Positions 1 to 8,544 are shown, counted from the first letter of the stretch. The stretch is DNA of 64,000 nt from Clostridia bacterium (GCA_017443595.1 JAFSYU010000010.1:19875-83874), one strand, 5' to 3'. Numbers and translations: made by a program. The notes: generated from the sequence alone by a model not told the origin.

Positions 1-2
1 AG

Positions 3-125
3 CGCGTAACCGATCTGCTCCGCCGCAGTCACGAGGCGGTCTGCGCCTTAGCCGGCTTCAAAGAAGGCGAAAACCTCTATCCTCCCGTATACGACAACAG
101 CAAAAGGATAGATTATTACAACTGA
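3..125 (+). CDS. 3' end of an unidentified gene (partial)
   Basis: An open frame runs in from the window edge and ends at a TGA at 123-125, giving about 40 C-terminal residues ending in DNSKRIDYYN. Codon use matches the neighbouring genes, so it is probably the tail of a real gene. I do not recognise the family. No start is visible because the gene begins outside the window. Confidence 0.55.
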   Translation, partial: RVTDLLRRSHEAVCALAGFKEGENLYPPVYDNSKRIDYYN

Positions 126-135
126 GTATTCGACG

Positions 136-170
136 CGGCGCAGTCCGTCCTGCAGGAACGCCGATTTTTA
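136..170 (+). terminator. possible weak terminator after the partial gene
   Basis: A short inverted repeat (CGGCG at 136-140, CGCCG at 159-163) is followed by ATTTTTA. The loop is long and the stem only 5 bp, so this is a weak call. The rest of 126-317 shows no gene. Confidence 0.3.
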
Positions 171-317
171 TTCACTGCTCTTTCCCGTGAGCATCAGCCG
201 ATTCAACCGTACCGAATATTCACCTCCTATATCAAAAAACGTTTATAAACGGAAGCATAAAATGCAATTTGACGGAATTTTTATTGCAAAAACATAAAAA
301 CAACTGCAAATCATACA

Positions 318-346
318 TTGACAACGCGGTTTTTTTATGATATTAT
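318..346 (+). promoter_or_regulatory. sigma-A type promoter
   Basis: TTGACA at 318-323 and TATTAT at 341-346 are separated by 17 bp. The start of transcription would fall near 353, which is downstream of the ATG at 350 and argues for the later start at 380 for the following gene. Confidence 0.75.
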
Positions 347-379
347 ATTATGGAAATTAATTTAATAACGGAATATAAT

Positions 380-820
380 ATGAGAGCAAGATATGTTTTT
401 GAACACGTTATGCTTCCGTATCTGCTGGACAGGCGCGGCGGTGATTTCGTGTCCGTTCTTATGATACAAAAGCAGTCTCTTCTATATAAGTTGTGTGCTT
501 CCGCATACGCGCAGGAGCAGGAGGAGTTTACTAATACCGAGGCCGATTTCGGTTTTGAAGCGGCGCGTCTTGATGAAAAAACGGTCTGTATGACGCTTAA
601 GATGCCGAAGCCGGAGATACCCGGAGACTGTTCATTCATTTATATTCTGTCCGACGCGGAGCCGTTTAAAACTTCGTTTTTTACCGTGGAAGCGGATGAT
701 GAAGACGGGCTTATGCTGTGTGGGCAGAACGGCGACGTGCATTTTACCTTCGGCAAATTTGACGACGAGAAAAAGGCGCTGGCGCTCATGCTCGGCGTAC
801 ACAGAGACAACAAAAATTAA
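380..820 (+). CDS. hypothetical protein (146 aa)
   Basis: Small soluble protein with no signal peptide or membrane segment and an acidic C-terminal half. I do not recognise the family. An in-frame ATG at 350 exists, but it lies upstream of the transcription start expected from the promoter at 318-346. The ATG at 380 (MRARYVFEHV...) is therefore preferred, although its ribosome-binding site is poor. It lies 71 bp before the aspartate kinase gene in the same direction and may be cotranscribed with it. Nothing in the sequence gives a function. Confidence 0.65.
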   Translation: MRARYVFEHVMLPYLLDRRGGDFVSVLMIQKQSLLYKLCASAYAQEQEEFTNTEADFGFEAARLDEKTVCMTLKMPKPEIPGDCSFIYILSDAEPFKTSFFTVEADDEDGLMLCGQNGDVHFTFGKFDDEKKALALMLGVHRDNKN

Positions 821-836
821 AAACGGTGCTCCGTAG

Positions 837-856
837 GGCGGGGGCTTGCTCCCGCC
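837..856. repeat. GC-rich intergenic hairpin
   Basis: GGCGGG and CCCGCC flank GGCTTGCT, giving a strong short hairpin between the hypothetical gene and aspartate kinase. No T-run follows, so it is not a classic terminator. It may be a small dispersed intergenic element. Confidence 0.45.
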
Positions 857-891
857 GTAGTAATTAAAAATATAAAAATGGGGATAAATAT

Positions 892-2211
892 ATGTCTGCA
901 ATAGTAACGAAATTCGGCGGAACGTCTTTAGCCGACGCCGAAAAATTCAAACAGGTAGCCGATATAGTAAAAGCCGATCCGGACAGAAGATACGTGGTGG
1001 TTTCCGCGCCGGGCAAACGCTTTAAAGGCGATTTTAAAATAACGGATATGTTCTACCTCTGTTACGAGAAAGCCGTATCCGGTGAAAACATAGACGTGCT
1101 GTTTGACGAGATATCCGGCAGATACCGCGATATTATATCGGAACTCGGCTTATCCATATCCGTGGACCGTGAGCTTGAACGCATAAGAAACGCCATGTAC
1201 AACATGACCGGACGTGATTACGCGGCGTCCCGCGGAGAATATCTGAACGCGATCATTTTATCCGCTTATTTAGGCTATGATTTCATAGACGCGCGCGAAG
1301 TCGTATTCTTCAACAACGACGGCAGCTTCAACGCCGAGTATACAAACGACATGATGTCCGCAAGGCTGAAACGTCATGAAAGAGCCGTTTTCCCGGGATT
1401 TTACGGCGCTATGCCGAACGGCACGATAAAGACGTTTTCGCGCGGAGGCTCGGATATAACAGGTTCCATAGTCGCGCGCGCGGCTAACGCGCGTCTGTAC
1501 GAGAACTGGACGGACGTTTCAGGTTTCTTAATGGCGGATCCGCGCATTGTTGAAAATCCGAAAGGCATAAAGACCATAACGTACCGCGAGCTGCGCGAGC
1601 TTTCATACATGGGCGCGACGGTTTTGCATGAAGATTCGATCTTCCCGGTGCAGATAGCCGGTATACCCATAAACATAAAAAACACGGACAGACCGCAGGA
1701 CAGAGGCACTATGATAGTTGCGGAAACGCCGGAATACGATACCAAAAACGTCATAACCGGTATAGCCGGCAAAAAGGGCTTTACCGCCATAAACATCTCA
1801 AAAGATCTTATGAACGTTGAGGTCGGTTTCGGCAGAAAAGTTTTAGGCATACTTGAAAAGAAAGGCATTTCTTTTGAACATCTGCCGTCCGGCATCGACA
1901 CGATGAGCATCATAGTCAAAACAGCTGAGATATCCGGAAAGCTCGACTACGTGCTGAACGGCATACAGCAGGAGGCGTGCCCGGACAGCATAAGCGTTGA
2001 GGACGATATAGCGCTTATAGCCGTTGTGGGACGCGCCATGGTCAAATCAAAAGGTACCGCGGCAAAGGTCTTCAAGGCTATTGCCGATGCGGATATAAAC
2101 GTAAAAATGATAGACCAGGGTTCAGACGAGCTGAATATCATAATAGGCATTGAAGAAAAAGACTTTGAAAAAGCGCAGAGGGCTATATATTCCGAGTTTA
2201 TAAAAGACTGA
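892..2211 (+). CDS. aspartate kinase
   Basis: Aspartokinase, phosphorylating L-aspartate as the first step toward lysine, threonine, methionine and diaminopimelate. The amino-acid kinase motif KFGGTS is at residues 7-12. The kinase-core segments FSRGGSD and WTDVSGFLMADPR follow around residues 180-220. The last 150 or so residues have the form of two ACT domains, which bind the feedback amino acid in this family. The length of 439 aa is normal for a monofunctional clostridial enzyme. A GGGGAT ribosome site lies about 10 bp before the ATG. The next gene is preceded by its own T-box and terminator, so this gene ends its own transcript. Which effector it senses cannot be read from the sequence. 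Confidence 0.95.
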   Translation: MSAIVTKFGGTSLADAEKFKQVADIVKADPDRRYVVVSAPGKRFKGDFKITDMFYLCYEKAVSGENIDVLFDEISGRYRDIISELGLSISVDRELERIRNAMYNMTGRDYAASRGEYLNAIILSAYLGYDFIDAREVVFFNNDGSFNAEYTNDMMSARLKRHERAVFPGFYGAMPNGTIKTFSRGGSDITGSIVARAANARLYENWTDVSGFLMADPRIVENPKGIKTITYRELRELSYMGATVLHEDSIFPVQIAGIPINIKNTDRPQDRGTMIVAETPEYDTKNVITGIAGKKGFTAINISKDLMNVEVGFGRKVLGILEKKGISFEHLPSGIDTMSIIVKTAEISGKLDYVLNGIQQEACPDSISVEDDIALIAVVGRAMVKSKGTAAKVFKAIADADINVKMIDQGSDELNIIIGIEEKDFEKAQRAIYSEFIKD

Positions 2212-2224
2212 ATGTTTACAAATT

Positions 2225-2514
2225 ATTTGTTGAAAAACACAAAATAGGATGATAAAATCACAGAAAAAGCGTTGACGGAGAAAAGTAGTTCCGCTTGTGA
2301 CCTAAAGAGAGCATACGGTAGGTGCGAGTATGCGTTTACAGCGGTTCGAAGCTCGCTCCCGAGCTGCGAAGCCTAACGTATCTGCTATTAAGCTTCGCCG
2401 GTTTCCGCCGTTACCGGATAAACCGTTTTTGACGGCAAAGTTATAAATGCGGGTGGTACCGCGGGATACTTGTTATTTCGCCCCGGCGTCGTTTTGATGC
2501 CGGAGCATATTTTT
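2225..2514 (+). ncRNA. T-box riboswitch leader
   Basis: The conserved T-box core GCGGGTGGTACCGCGG lies at 2449-2464. Stem I elements are present: AGTA on the 5' side of the specifier loop near 2284-2287, an AGAGAGC bulge near 2305-2312, and the distal loop GGTGCGA at 2321-2327. The 3' side of the specifier loop reads CGAAGCTCGCTCCCGAG from 2347. The codon is either CTC (Leu, 2352-2354, followed by the preferred purine) or GCT (Ala, 2351-2353). An intrinsic terminator at 2481-2514 competes with the antiterminator. The leader ends 14 bp before an acyl-CoA synthetase gene, which is an unusual target. Confidence 0.92.
2481..2514 (+). terminator. T-box regulated intrinsic terminator
   Basis: CCGGCGTC, loop GTTTT, then GATGCCGG, followed by a T-rich run (ATATTTTTAT). 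This is the off-state hairpin of the T-box leader. Uncharged tRNA binding should favour the upstream antiterminator built around the GGTGGTACCGCG core. Confidence 0.85.
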
Positions 2515-2527
2515 ATCGGAGGATAAT

Positions 2528-4192
2528 ATGTCGGAATTTATTGAAAGAACGATAAGCGGGCAGGTGGAATATCTTGCAAAAACAATGCCGGATCAGCCTG
2601 CCGTCAAATATCATTCGGGCTTTGATTACAAGCGTACGTACAAAGAGCTTGACGAAGAATGCGACCGGATAGCTAAATCGTTTCTTTCGCTCGGAATAAA
2701 AAAAGGCGACCATATAGCAATGTGGTCTACCAATTATCCGCAGTGGATAATAACGCTGTTTGCGGCGTCTAAAATCGGCGCGGTCTTCGTTACGGTCAAC
2801 ACCAACTATAAGATTTACGAGGCTGAATACCTGCTCAAGCAGTCCGACAGTACGTGCCTCGTTATGAACCGCGGCTTCAAGGACACAAGCTACGTTGATA
2901 TAATGAAAAAGCTCGTGCCGGAGGCGGCAAAGCAGGGCGACGGTTTTGCAAGCAAACGCCTGCCGTATCTGCATCACATAATAACTATAGACAGCGACGT
3001 CAACGAACCGGGCATGATACGGTGGGAAGAATTTGAAAAACTCGGTGAAAACGTATCCGACGAGGAGCTTGCGGCGGCAAAAGCGAAGTGCGATATCCAC
3101 GACGTCGTCAACATCCAGTACACTTCCGGCACCACGGGTTTCCCCAAGGGCGTTATGCTGACGCACTACAACATTTTAAATAACGGCTTATCAATAGGCG
3201 ACTGCATGAAATTCTCGCCCAAAGACAAGCTGTGCATACCCGTTCCGTTCTTCCACTGCTTCGGGCTTGTGCTGGCTATAATGGCGTGCATAACGCACGG
3301 CTCGACTATGGTCCCGGTAAATTATTACAGACCGCTTGAGGTGCTGGAAACGCTTGACGCGGAGCAATGCACCGCGGTCCACGGCGTGCCTACGATGTAT
3401 ATTGCAATGCTTCAGCATCCGGATTTCAAAAAATTCAAATTCAATTTAAGGACCGGCATTATGGCGGGTTCACCGTGTCCGGTCGAGATGATGAAGCGCG
3501 TTATCGACGAAATGGGTATGCGTGAGATAACCATAACGTACGGTCAGACAGAGGCTTCTCCCGGCTGTACTATGACGACGACGGACGAAACGCTTGAACA
3601 CCGCGTGAATTCCGTGGGCAAAGCGATGCCGCATATAGAAACGAAAATAGTAGATCCGGAGACCGGCAAAGATCTGCCGGACGGCGTAAACGGCGAATTC
3701 TGCGCCCGCGGTTACAATATTATGAAAGGCTACTACAAAATGCCTGAGGCTACCGCGCAGGCTATAGACAAAGACGGCTGGCTTCACACCGGCGACCTTG
3801 CAATGAGGAATCCGGACGGATATTATAAGATAACCGGACGTATAAAGGATATGATAATACGCGGCGGCGAAAACATATATCCGAAAGAGATAGAAGATTT
3901 TCTTTACACCAACGAAAAAGTCCGCGACGTTCAGGTCGTCGGCGTGCCGAGCGTACAGTACGGTGAGGAGATATGCGCCTTTATCATACCGAACGAAGGC
4001 ATGACCGTTACCGAGCAGGAGATAAAAGACTTTGTTTTAGCGAGCATGGCGCGCCACAAAGTACCTAAATACGTAATAATAACCGACAGCTTTCCGATGA
4101 ACGCCGCCGGAAAGATACAGAAATTCAAGCTGCGCGATATGGCGACGGAACAGTTAGGTCTGCAGGACGCGGCTTCAATAGTCACGGCATAA
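2528..4192 (+). CDS. AMP-forming acyl-CoA synthetase (ANL superfamily)
   Basis: Adenylate-forming ligase, 554 aa, that would activate a carboxylic acid with ATP and join it to coenzyme A. The phosphate loop YTSGTTGFPKGVMLTH lies around residues 198-213. The ITYGQTE motif is near residue 338 and the DGWLHTGDLA motif near 418. The hinge region GRIKDMIIRGGENIYPKEIE follows, and the C-terminal catalytic-lysine motif NAAGKIQK is near residue 530. All core motifs are intact. A GGAGG site precedes the ATG. It is the first gene after a T-box leader, with a TIM-barrel isomerase-like gene 11 bp downstream and an amidohydrolase after that. The acid substrate cannot be told from sequence. If the T-box reads leucine, a branched-chain acid is a reasonable inference but no more. 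Confidence 0.9.
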   Translation: MSEFIERTISGQVEYLAKTMPDQPAVKYHSGFDYKRTYKELDEECDRIAKSFLSLGIKKGDHIAMWSTNYPQWIITLFAASKIGAVFVTVNTNYKIYEAEYLLKQSDSTCLVMNRGFKDTSYVDIMKKLVPEAAKQGDGFASKRLPYLHHIITIDSDVNEPGMIRWEEFEKLGENVSDEELAAAKAKCDIHDVVNIQYTSGTTGFPKGVMLTHYNILNNGLSIGDCMKFSPKDKLCIPVPFFHCFGLVLAIMACITHGSTMVPVNYYRPLEVLETLDAEQCTAVHGVPTMYIAMLQHPDFKKFKFNLRTGIMAGSPCPVEMMKRVIDEMGMREITITYGQTEASPGCTMTTTDETLEHRVNSVGKAMPHIETKIVDPETGKDLPDGVNGEFCARGYNIMKGYYKMPEATAQAIDKDGWLHTGDLAMRNPDGYYKITGRIKDMIIRGGENIYPKEIEDFLYTNEKVRDVQVVGVPSVQYGEEICAFIIPNEGMTVTEQEIKDFVLASMARHKVPKYVIITDSFPMNAAGKIQKFKLRDMATEQLGLQDAASIVTA

Positions 4193-4203
4193 GGAGGAAA
4201 AAA

Positions 4204-5010
4204 ATGAAACTGTCATTTTCAACGTTAGGCTGCCCTGAATGGCACTGGAACGACATATACGCTACCGCGCGTGACTTAGGCTACGACGGTATCGAGATAC
4301 GCGGTATAGGCCGCGAGATGTTCGCGCCTAAAATGAGCATCTTCAGCCATGAAAACATAGATAAAACGATAAGTACGCTGCAGGACTCAAACCTATCCAT
4401 CCCGCTGTTCACGACGGCGGCGTATCTGTCCGACCCGTCTCAGCTTCCTTTGGCGGAATTTGAGATAATCGCTTATTCGCAGCTCGCGCAGAAATTAGGC
4501 GTAAAATACGTGCGTATCATGGGCGAAAAAACGCCCGAACCGCAGTATGAGACGACCGTTGACGAACTGGCGGAACAGTACGCAAAATTCTGCGATCTTG
4601 CAGCTCCGTACGGCGTGACGTTATTGATCGAAACGAACGGCATACTTGCAAAGAGCGCGGATATGAAGAAACTGATAGAGAGCGCGGGCAAAGAAAATTC
4701 CGGCGTTATCTGGGACATACACCACCCGTACAGGTTTTTCAGGGAAACTCCGGCGGAAACGGCGAAAAACATAGGCAAATACGTAAAACACGTACACGTC
4801 AAGGATTCTTATATAGAAAACGGCGCGGTGAAATACGCGCTTATGGGATACGGAGATATTCCGATAGAAGAAGTAAAAGCGGAGCTTGACAAAGCAGGCT
4901 TTGACGGCTTTTACTCATACGAATGGGTAAAACGCTGGGTCCCGGAGCTTGAAGGATCCGGCATAGCGTTCCACAGCTACGCTGATTTTATGAGGTCGCT
5001 TGATGAGTAA
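4204..5010 (+). CDS. sugar phosphate isomerase/epimerase-like TIM barrel protein
   Basis: 268-aa protein of the xylose isomerase-like TIM barrel superfamily (AP endonuclease family 2 fold). The opening MKLSFSTLGCPEWHWND and the blocks GYDGIEIRG, LIETNG, WDIHHPYRF, KHVHVKD and GFYSYEW are typical. The Glu, His and Asp residues in these blocks are the usual metal ligands. It follows the acyl-CoA synthetase by 11 bp with an AAGGAGG ribosome site, and its end overlaps the start of the amidohydrolase gene, so the three form one operon. The substrate is unknown; members act on sugars, inosose or hydroxypyruvate. Confidence 0.85.
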   Translation: MKLSFSTLGCPEWHWNDIYATARDLGYDGIEIRGIGREMFAPKMSIFSHENIDKTISTLQDSNLSIPLFTTAAYLSDPSQLPLAEFEIIAYSQLAQKLGVKYVRIMGEKTPEPQYETTVDELAEQYAKFCDLAAPYGVTLLIETNGILAKSADMKKLIESAGKENSGVIWDIHHPYRFFRETPAETAKNIGKYVKHVHVKDSYIENGAVKYALMGYGDIPIEEVKAELDKAGFDGFYSYEWVKRWVPELEGSGIAFHSYADFMRSLDE

Positions 5011-5806
5011 GATCTTTGACATACACACGCACATATACCCGGACGCCATAGCGGAACGCGCGGTAGCTGCACTTAACCATTTTTATGATTTCGTCTCGGA
5101 CGGCAAGGGAACTTACGACGACCTTGCGCGCTCCAGCAAAGAAAACGGCGTAAGCGGCTTTCTTCTGCTCTGCGTTGCGACAAACGCACACCAGATACAC
5201 CGCGTAAACGAATCCATTATAGAGGCGGTAGCACGCGGTCGTCGGGACGGGTTTGAAGCGTACGCTTTCGGCGGTATGCACCCGTGCGACAATATTGAAG
5301 AAGAGACTGAATTCTGCATGAATAACGGTCTTTCCGGCATAAAAATACACCCGGACATACAGGGCGTTGATATAGACGATAAAAGACTTTATCCGCTGTA
5401 CGATATGGCAAACGGAAATTTTCCGATATACTTCCACAGCGGAGACGACAGACCTCAGTACCGTTTCTCCACACCGGAAAAATTAGCGAAAATATTAAAA
5501 GAATTCCCCAAGCTCGTCGTCGTCGCCGCGCACCTGGGCGGCTATATGGCAAACGACGAGGCGATAGAATATCTGCGCGGAAACGACCGCGTCTGGTACG
5601 ATACGTCTTCCGCTTTGTGGGCTATGACGACGGAGCGGGCGGATGAGATAATAAGCGCGCTCGGCACGGAGCATCTGATGTTCGGCACGGATTATCCGGT
5701 CAAATACGCGGATTCGGAACTGCAGCGTTTTTACAAACTGAAGCTGACGGACAAAGAACGCGAGGACATCTTATATAATAATGCTGTGAGATTCCTCAGT
5801 TTATAG
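5003..5806 (+). CDS. metal-dependent hydrolase, amidohydrolase (TatD/amidohydrolase-2 like)
   Basis: 267-aa TIM-barrel hydrolase. It has an N-terminal HTHIYP metal motif near residue 8, a second His block (HPDIQG and YFHSGD), AAHLGG near residue 177, and a terminal FGTDYPV block with the metal-binding Asp. This is the pattern of amidohydrolase-2 and TatD-type proteins, which cut C-N or ester bonds or act as decarboxylases. The ATG at 5003 is preferred over the TTG at 5000 because the TGAGG at 4991-4995 is then well spaced. The start overlaps the upstream gene by 8 bp, implying translational coupling. Its last 11 bp overlap tail-to-tail with the gene on the other strand. Confidence 0.85.
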   Translation: MSKIFDIHTHIYPDAIAERAVAALNHFYDFVSDGKGTYDDLARSSKENGVSGFLLLCVATNAHQIHRVNESIIEAVARGRRDGFEAYAFGGMHPCDNIEEETEFCMNNGLSGIKIHPDIQGVDIDDKRLYPLYDMANGNFPIYFHSGDDRPQYRFSTPEKLAKILKEFPKLVVVAAHLGGYMANDEAIEYLRGNDRVWYDTSSALWAMTTERADEIISALGTEHLMFGTDYPVKYADSELQRFYKLKLTDKEREDILYNNAVRFLSL

Positions 5807-6974
5807 GAAAATGCTTTAATAATTCATCCTTTAACATTTTCAAAGAAAGATTTGCGGCGTTGTCTATTAAGATAACGCCCATTTCTCTTGCCCGCTCTCT
5901 TACCGGCTCAAACGCGGGCTCGGAGCAGATGAGCGCGGGAATGGCGTGCTTTCCGCCGTACTGCCGTGCCATCGTAAGTATCTCGTATAAATACTCTTTT
6001 GTCGGTTTTGTGCATTTGCAACTCATCAAAACAAGTCTTTTGCCGTAGACCGCCGCAAGGTCTATCTCGTTTCTCGGATCGCCTTTTTTCTTTGTTATAA
6101 GCCCGTCTAAATCAAGTAAAACACCCGTCGCGGCGTCGGAGAACGCGCCGCTTTCAACAGCGGCAAGGAATGCGAAAAGCTCAAGCGCCGTGCCGCTTTT
6201 TTCATATAATTCCACGGTCTTAGCCTTCGGACACAGCTCGTATTCAAGAAACAGCTTGCCCGAATCCGACGTATAAAATCTTTCGTTTTTTATTATCCCT
6301 CTGCGGCGCAAAAGACCCGTTATGCGCTCGCACGTTTTTTTGTCGTCCGCGCGGCTGAGTTTTCTGTTTACTTTAGCTCCGTCGCGCATATTAGGCATAC
6401 TGCAGAATCTGTTCCAGTCATAAGACGCGCTTTTAACGGCATCCCACATCCTTACAGCCTCCGTGCGAAGGGCGCTTGAACCCGTTATCTGCTTCATTGT
6501 TTTTGACGCGGAAATAACGGCGCCGCCGGACAGACTTATAAGCTCGTCCACGGTAAGCGATCCGCCTTTATCTATGATCTTCTGCTGCGGATAATGCACC
6601 GTTTCTCTGCCGGTTTTTATATCAAACGTGGATAAAAACACGTTTTTCTTTTCATTTGTGCTTATGTATATGCCCGCCGCCGCGGAAAACAGACCCGGAC
6701 CTCCGGTTATATCAATAACGTATTCGTCATCTCCGTCTGTCAGATCGTATAAGAGCCTGTACGCGCAGCCGAGCGTATTTTCTTCCGCGGAAAGAAACAC
6801 GGCCTGCGCTCCGAATCTTTTGTATATAAGAGTTTCAAGCACTTCCTTGCTTCTGCTGTCCGGTCCCTCTCCCTCAAAGCTGATATAAAACGCACGGTCA
6901 TATTGTCCGTAAAGAAACGGAGATACGTTTTCCGCATTGTCTTTACAGAAAAAGCTTATAAGTATCCTTGCCAT
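5796..6974 (-). CDS. CARF-domain nuclease, DUF1887 / Card1-Can2-like
   Basis: 392-aa protein with an N-terminal Rossmann-like CARF domain (about 1-130; ITGGPGLFSAAAG at 89-101 matches the NLTGGTK-type ligand loop of DUF1887 proteins). A winged-helix-like middle follows, and then a C-terminal PD-(D/E)xK nuclease fold. The nuclease residues seen are Glu265 (GTALELF), Asp305 (NEID) and Lys320 (MSCK). The expected ECK glutamate is serine 318. In known relatives (Card1, Can2), cyclic oligoadenylate made by type III CRISPR complexes binds the CARF part and switches on nicking of DNA or RNA. No CRISPR array or cas gene lies in this window. A perfect-spacing promoter (7001-7029) and an AGGAGG-like site support the ATG at 6974. 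The family call is firm; whether it is catalytically active is uncertain. Confidence 0.75.
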   Translation of the reverse strand: MARILISFFCKDNAENVSPFLYGQYDRAFYISFEGEGPDSRSKEVLETLIYKRFGAQAVFLSAEENTLGCAYRLLYDLTDGDDEYVIDITGGPGLFSAAAGIYISTNEKKNVFLSTFDIKTGRETVHYPQQKIIDKGGSLTVDELISLSGGAVISASKTMKQITGSSALRTEAVRMWDAVKSASYDWNRFCSMPNMRDGAKVNRKLSRADDKKTCERITGLLRRRGIIKNERFYTSDSGKLFLEYELCPKAKTVELYEKSGTALELFAFLAAVESGAFSDAATGVLLDLDGLITKKKGDPRNEIDLAAVYGKRLVLMSCKCTKPTKEYLYEILTMARQYGGKHAIPALICSEPAFEPVRERAREMGVILIDNAANLSLKMLKDELLKHFPIN

Positions 6975-7000
6975 AAGCGCCTCCGAATGATTCTGTTTTT

Positions 7001-7029
7001 ATTGTAATACATTTTTGTCAAAATGTCAA
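7001..7029 (-). promoter_or_regulatory. sigma-A type promoter for the CARF nuclease gene
   Basis: On the minus strand TTGACA (7024-7029) and TACAAT (7001-7006) are 17 bp apart. The -35 box is only 8 bp from that of the divergent promoter at 7038-7066, so the two are likely to compete or share an operator. Confidence 0.75.
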
Positions 7030-7037
7030 CCGTGTTG

Positions 7038-7066
7038 TTGACAATACAAAGAAAACGGTGTATAAT
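7038..7066 (+). promoter_or_regulatory. sigma-A type promoter for the esterase gene
   Basis: TTGACA (7038-7043) and TATAAT (7061-7066) with a 17-bp spacer; a full consensus match, 32 bp upstream of the ATG at 7099. Confidence 0.85.
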
Positions 7067-7098
7067 TATCTTATAAAATCAAAGAAGGTAAAATAAAA

Positions 7099-8544
7099 AT
7101 GCAAACAAGTACAGCGCTCCCGACGACGGATAAAAAGATAACGGAAAAGACAAACAACGCATGGCAGATACCGGAATTCAAAGTATCCGGCGTTTTCAGC
7201 TCACACATGGTGCTGCAAAGAGACAAAAAGATAAGGATATGGGGCTTTTCGCAAAGCGAAGGCTCTGCCGTTACCGTTGAATTTGATAACGAGACGGCGA
7301 CTGCAACGGTTACAGACAACAGATTTGATCTGTTTTTGTCCCCGCGCGCCGCGTCCTCAGAGCCGAAAAAAATGCGGATATACGACGGTAAAGGTCACGA
7401 AACGGTTTTTGAAGATATTCTGGTAGGCGACGTGTGGCTTATAGGCGGACAGTCTAATTCAGAGCTTAATCTGCGTTTCTGCCTGCCGGAAACGCTGCCT
7501 AAGACGTTTGACGATAATATCCCGGTAAGGCTTTTCATGCAGACTCAGGCGTATCCTTATACGCATCAGGATCTTTGCGAATTCCCGCAGCCGGACGTCA
7601 TAGCGCCGGAATGGCGCTGGAAGCGCCCCGATGAGGAAGCGTCTTTATCGTTTTCCGCGCTCGGCTGGTTTTTCGCAAACGCCCTTTATGAAAAGCTTGA
7701 TATTCCGGTAGGCGCGATAAACGTGTCTGCCGGCGGCGCTTGCATAAGAGAGCTTATACCGGAAGAGCTGGCGGCGGAAATGGGCTATGATTACGGCGCA
7801 AACGTAAGACAGTGCGGCTACTACAACACGCTCATACATCCGTTTGAAGGACTTTTTTTCAAAGGTCAGGTGTTTTTCCAGGGCGAGAGCGAAGGCTGCT
7901 GGCGCGAGCTTGCGGAAAGATACGATAAAGAGCTTGCGCGTCTTGTAGAAGACGAAAGGGTGCGTTTCGGCTTTGATTTTCCGTTTTACAACGTACAGAT
8001 ATCGTCCTACCGCGACGAGGGAAAACAGTATTTCCCGTTTCTTGAAACGGTGCGTTTAAAGCAGTTTGACGCGTTATCCGTGATACCGGACAGTTTCCTT
8101 GCCGTTTCCATGGACATAGGATCGCCCGACGACTGGGGAGATTTTGCACATTCTCCTCTCAAAAAAACGCTGGCGGACAGGATAGCGGCGCAGGTACTTG
8201 CAAAAGAATACGGCATAGGCTCCGTCGCAGAAGCGAATTCCCCGTCTCCTTTAAGCGCGAAGATCGACGGCTGCAAAGTAATTATAAAATTCAAAGACGT
8301 ATCAGAAGGACTTATAAGTATAAGCGGAGACGAAAACGTATCCGGCTTTTCATTCGGTGATTTTGACAGCAGGATCCCGGCAAAAGCGCGAATCATATCA
8401 GCTGATACGGTAGAGATAGAAATACCCGAGGGAGCGGATACTTCCGCCGTAAACTACGCGTATGAAAGCAAAATAACGCGTGAAAACTCACAGCTGTATA
8501 AAAAAGGCGGTCTTCCCTGCCCCGCGTTCAGACTGAAATTATAA
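7099..8544 (+). CDS. sialate O-acetylesterase-like SGNH esterase
   Basis: 481-aa carbohydrate esterase of the SASA family, which removes O-acetyl groups from sialic acid or other acetylated sugars. Seen in order: a beta-sandwich-like start (VFSSHMVLQRDKKIRIWG), the nucleophile block IGGQSNSE near residue 117, the GAINVSAGGACI block near residue 215, FFQGESEG near residue 258, and a late DWGDFAHSPLKK block that supplies the catalytic His. No signal peptide is seen, so it probably works in the cytoplasm on imported glycans. It has its own consensus promoter and ends in a bidirectional terminator. It is transcribed divergently from the CARF nuclease gene. Confidence 0.85.
   Translation: MQTSTALPTTDKKITEKTNNAWQIPEFKVSGVFSSHMVLQRDKKIRIWGFSQSEGSAVTVEFDNETATATVTDNRFDLFLSPRAASSEPKKMRIYDGKGHETVFEDILVGDVWLIGGQSNSELNLRFCLPETLPKTFDDNIPVRLFMQTQAYPYTHQDLCEFPQPDVIAPEWRWKRPDEEASLSFSALGWFFANALYEKLDIPVGAINVSAGGACIRELIPEELAAEMGYDYGANVRQCGYYNTLIHPFEGLFFKGQVFFQGESEGCWRELAERYDKELARLVEDERVRFGFDFPFYNVQISSYRDEGKQYFPFLETVRLKQFDALSVIPDSFLAVSMDIGSPDDWGDFAHSPLKKTLADRIAAQVLAKEYGIGSVAEANSPSPLSAKIDGCKVIIKFKDVSEGLISISGDENVSGFSFGDFDSRIPAKARIISADTVEIEIPEGADTSAVNYAYESKITRENSQLYKKGGLPCPAFRLKL

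Noticed and set aside
2341..2375. tRNA T-loop-like sequence GGTTCGAAGCTC
   Set aside because: It is the 3' side of the T-box specifier loop; no acceptor stem or anticodon arm surrounds it.
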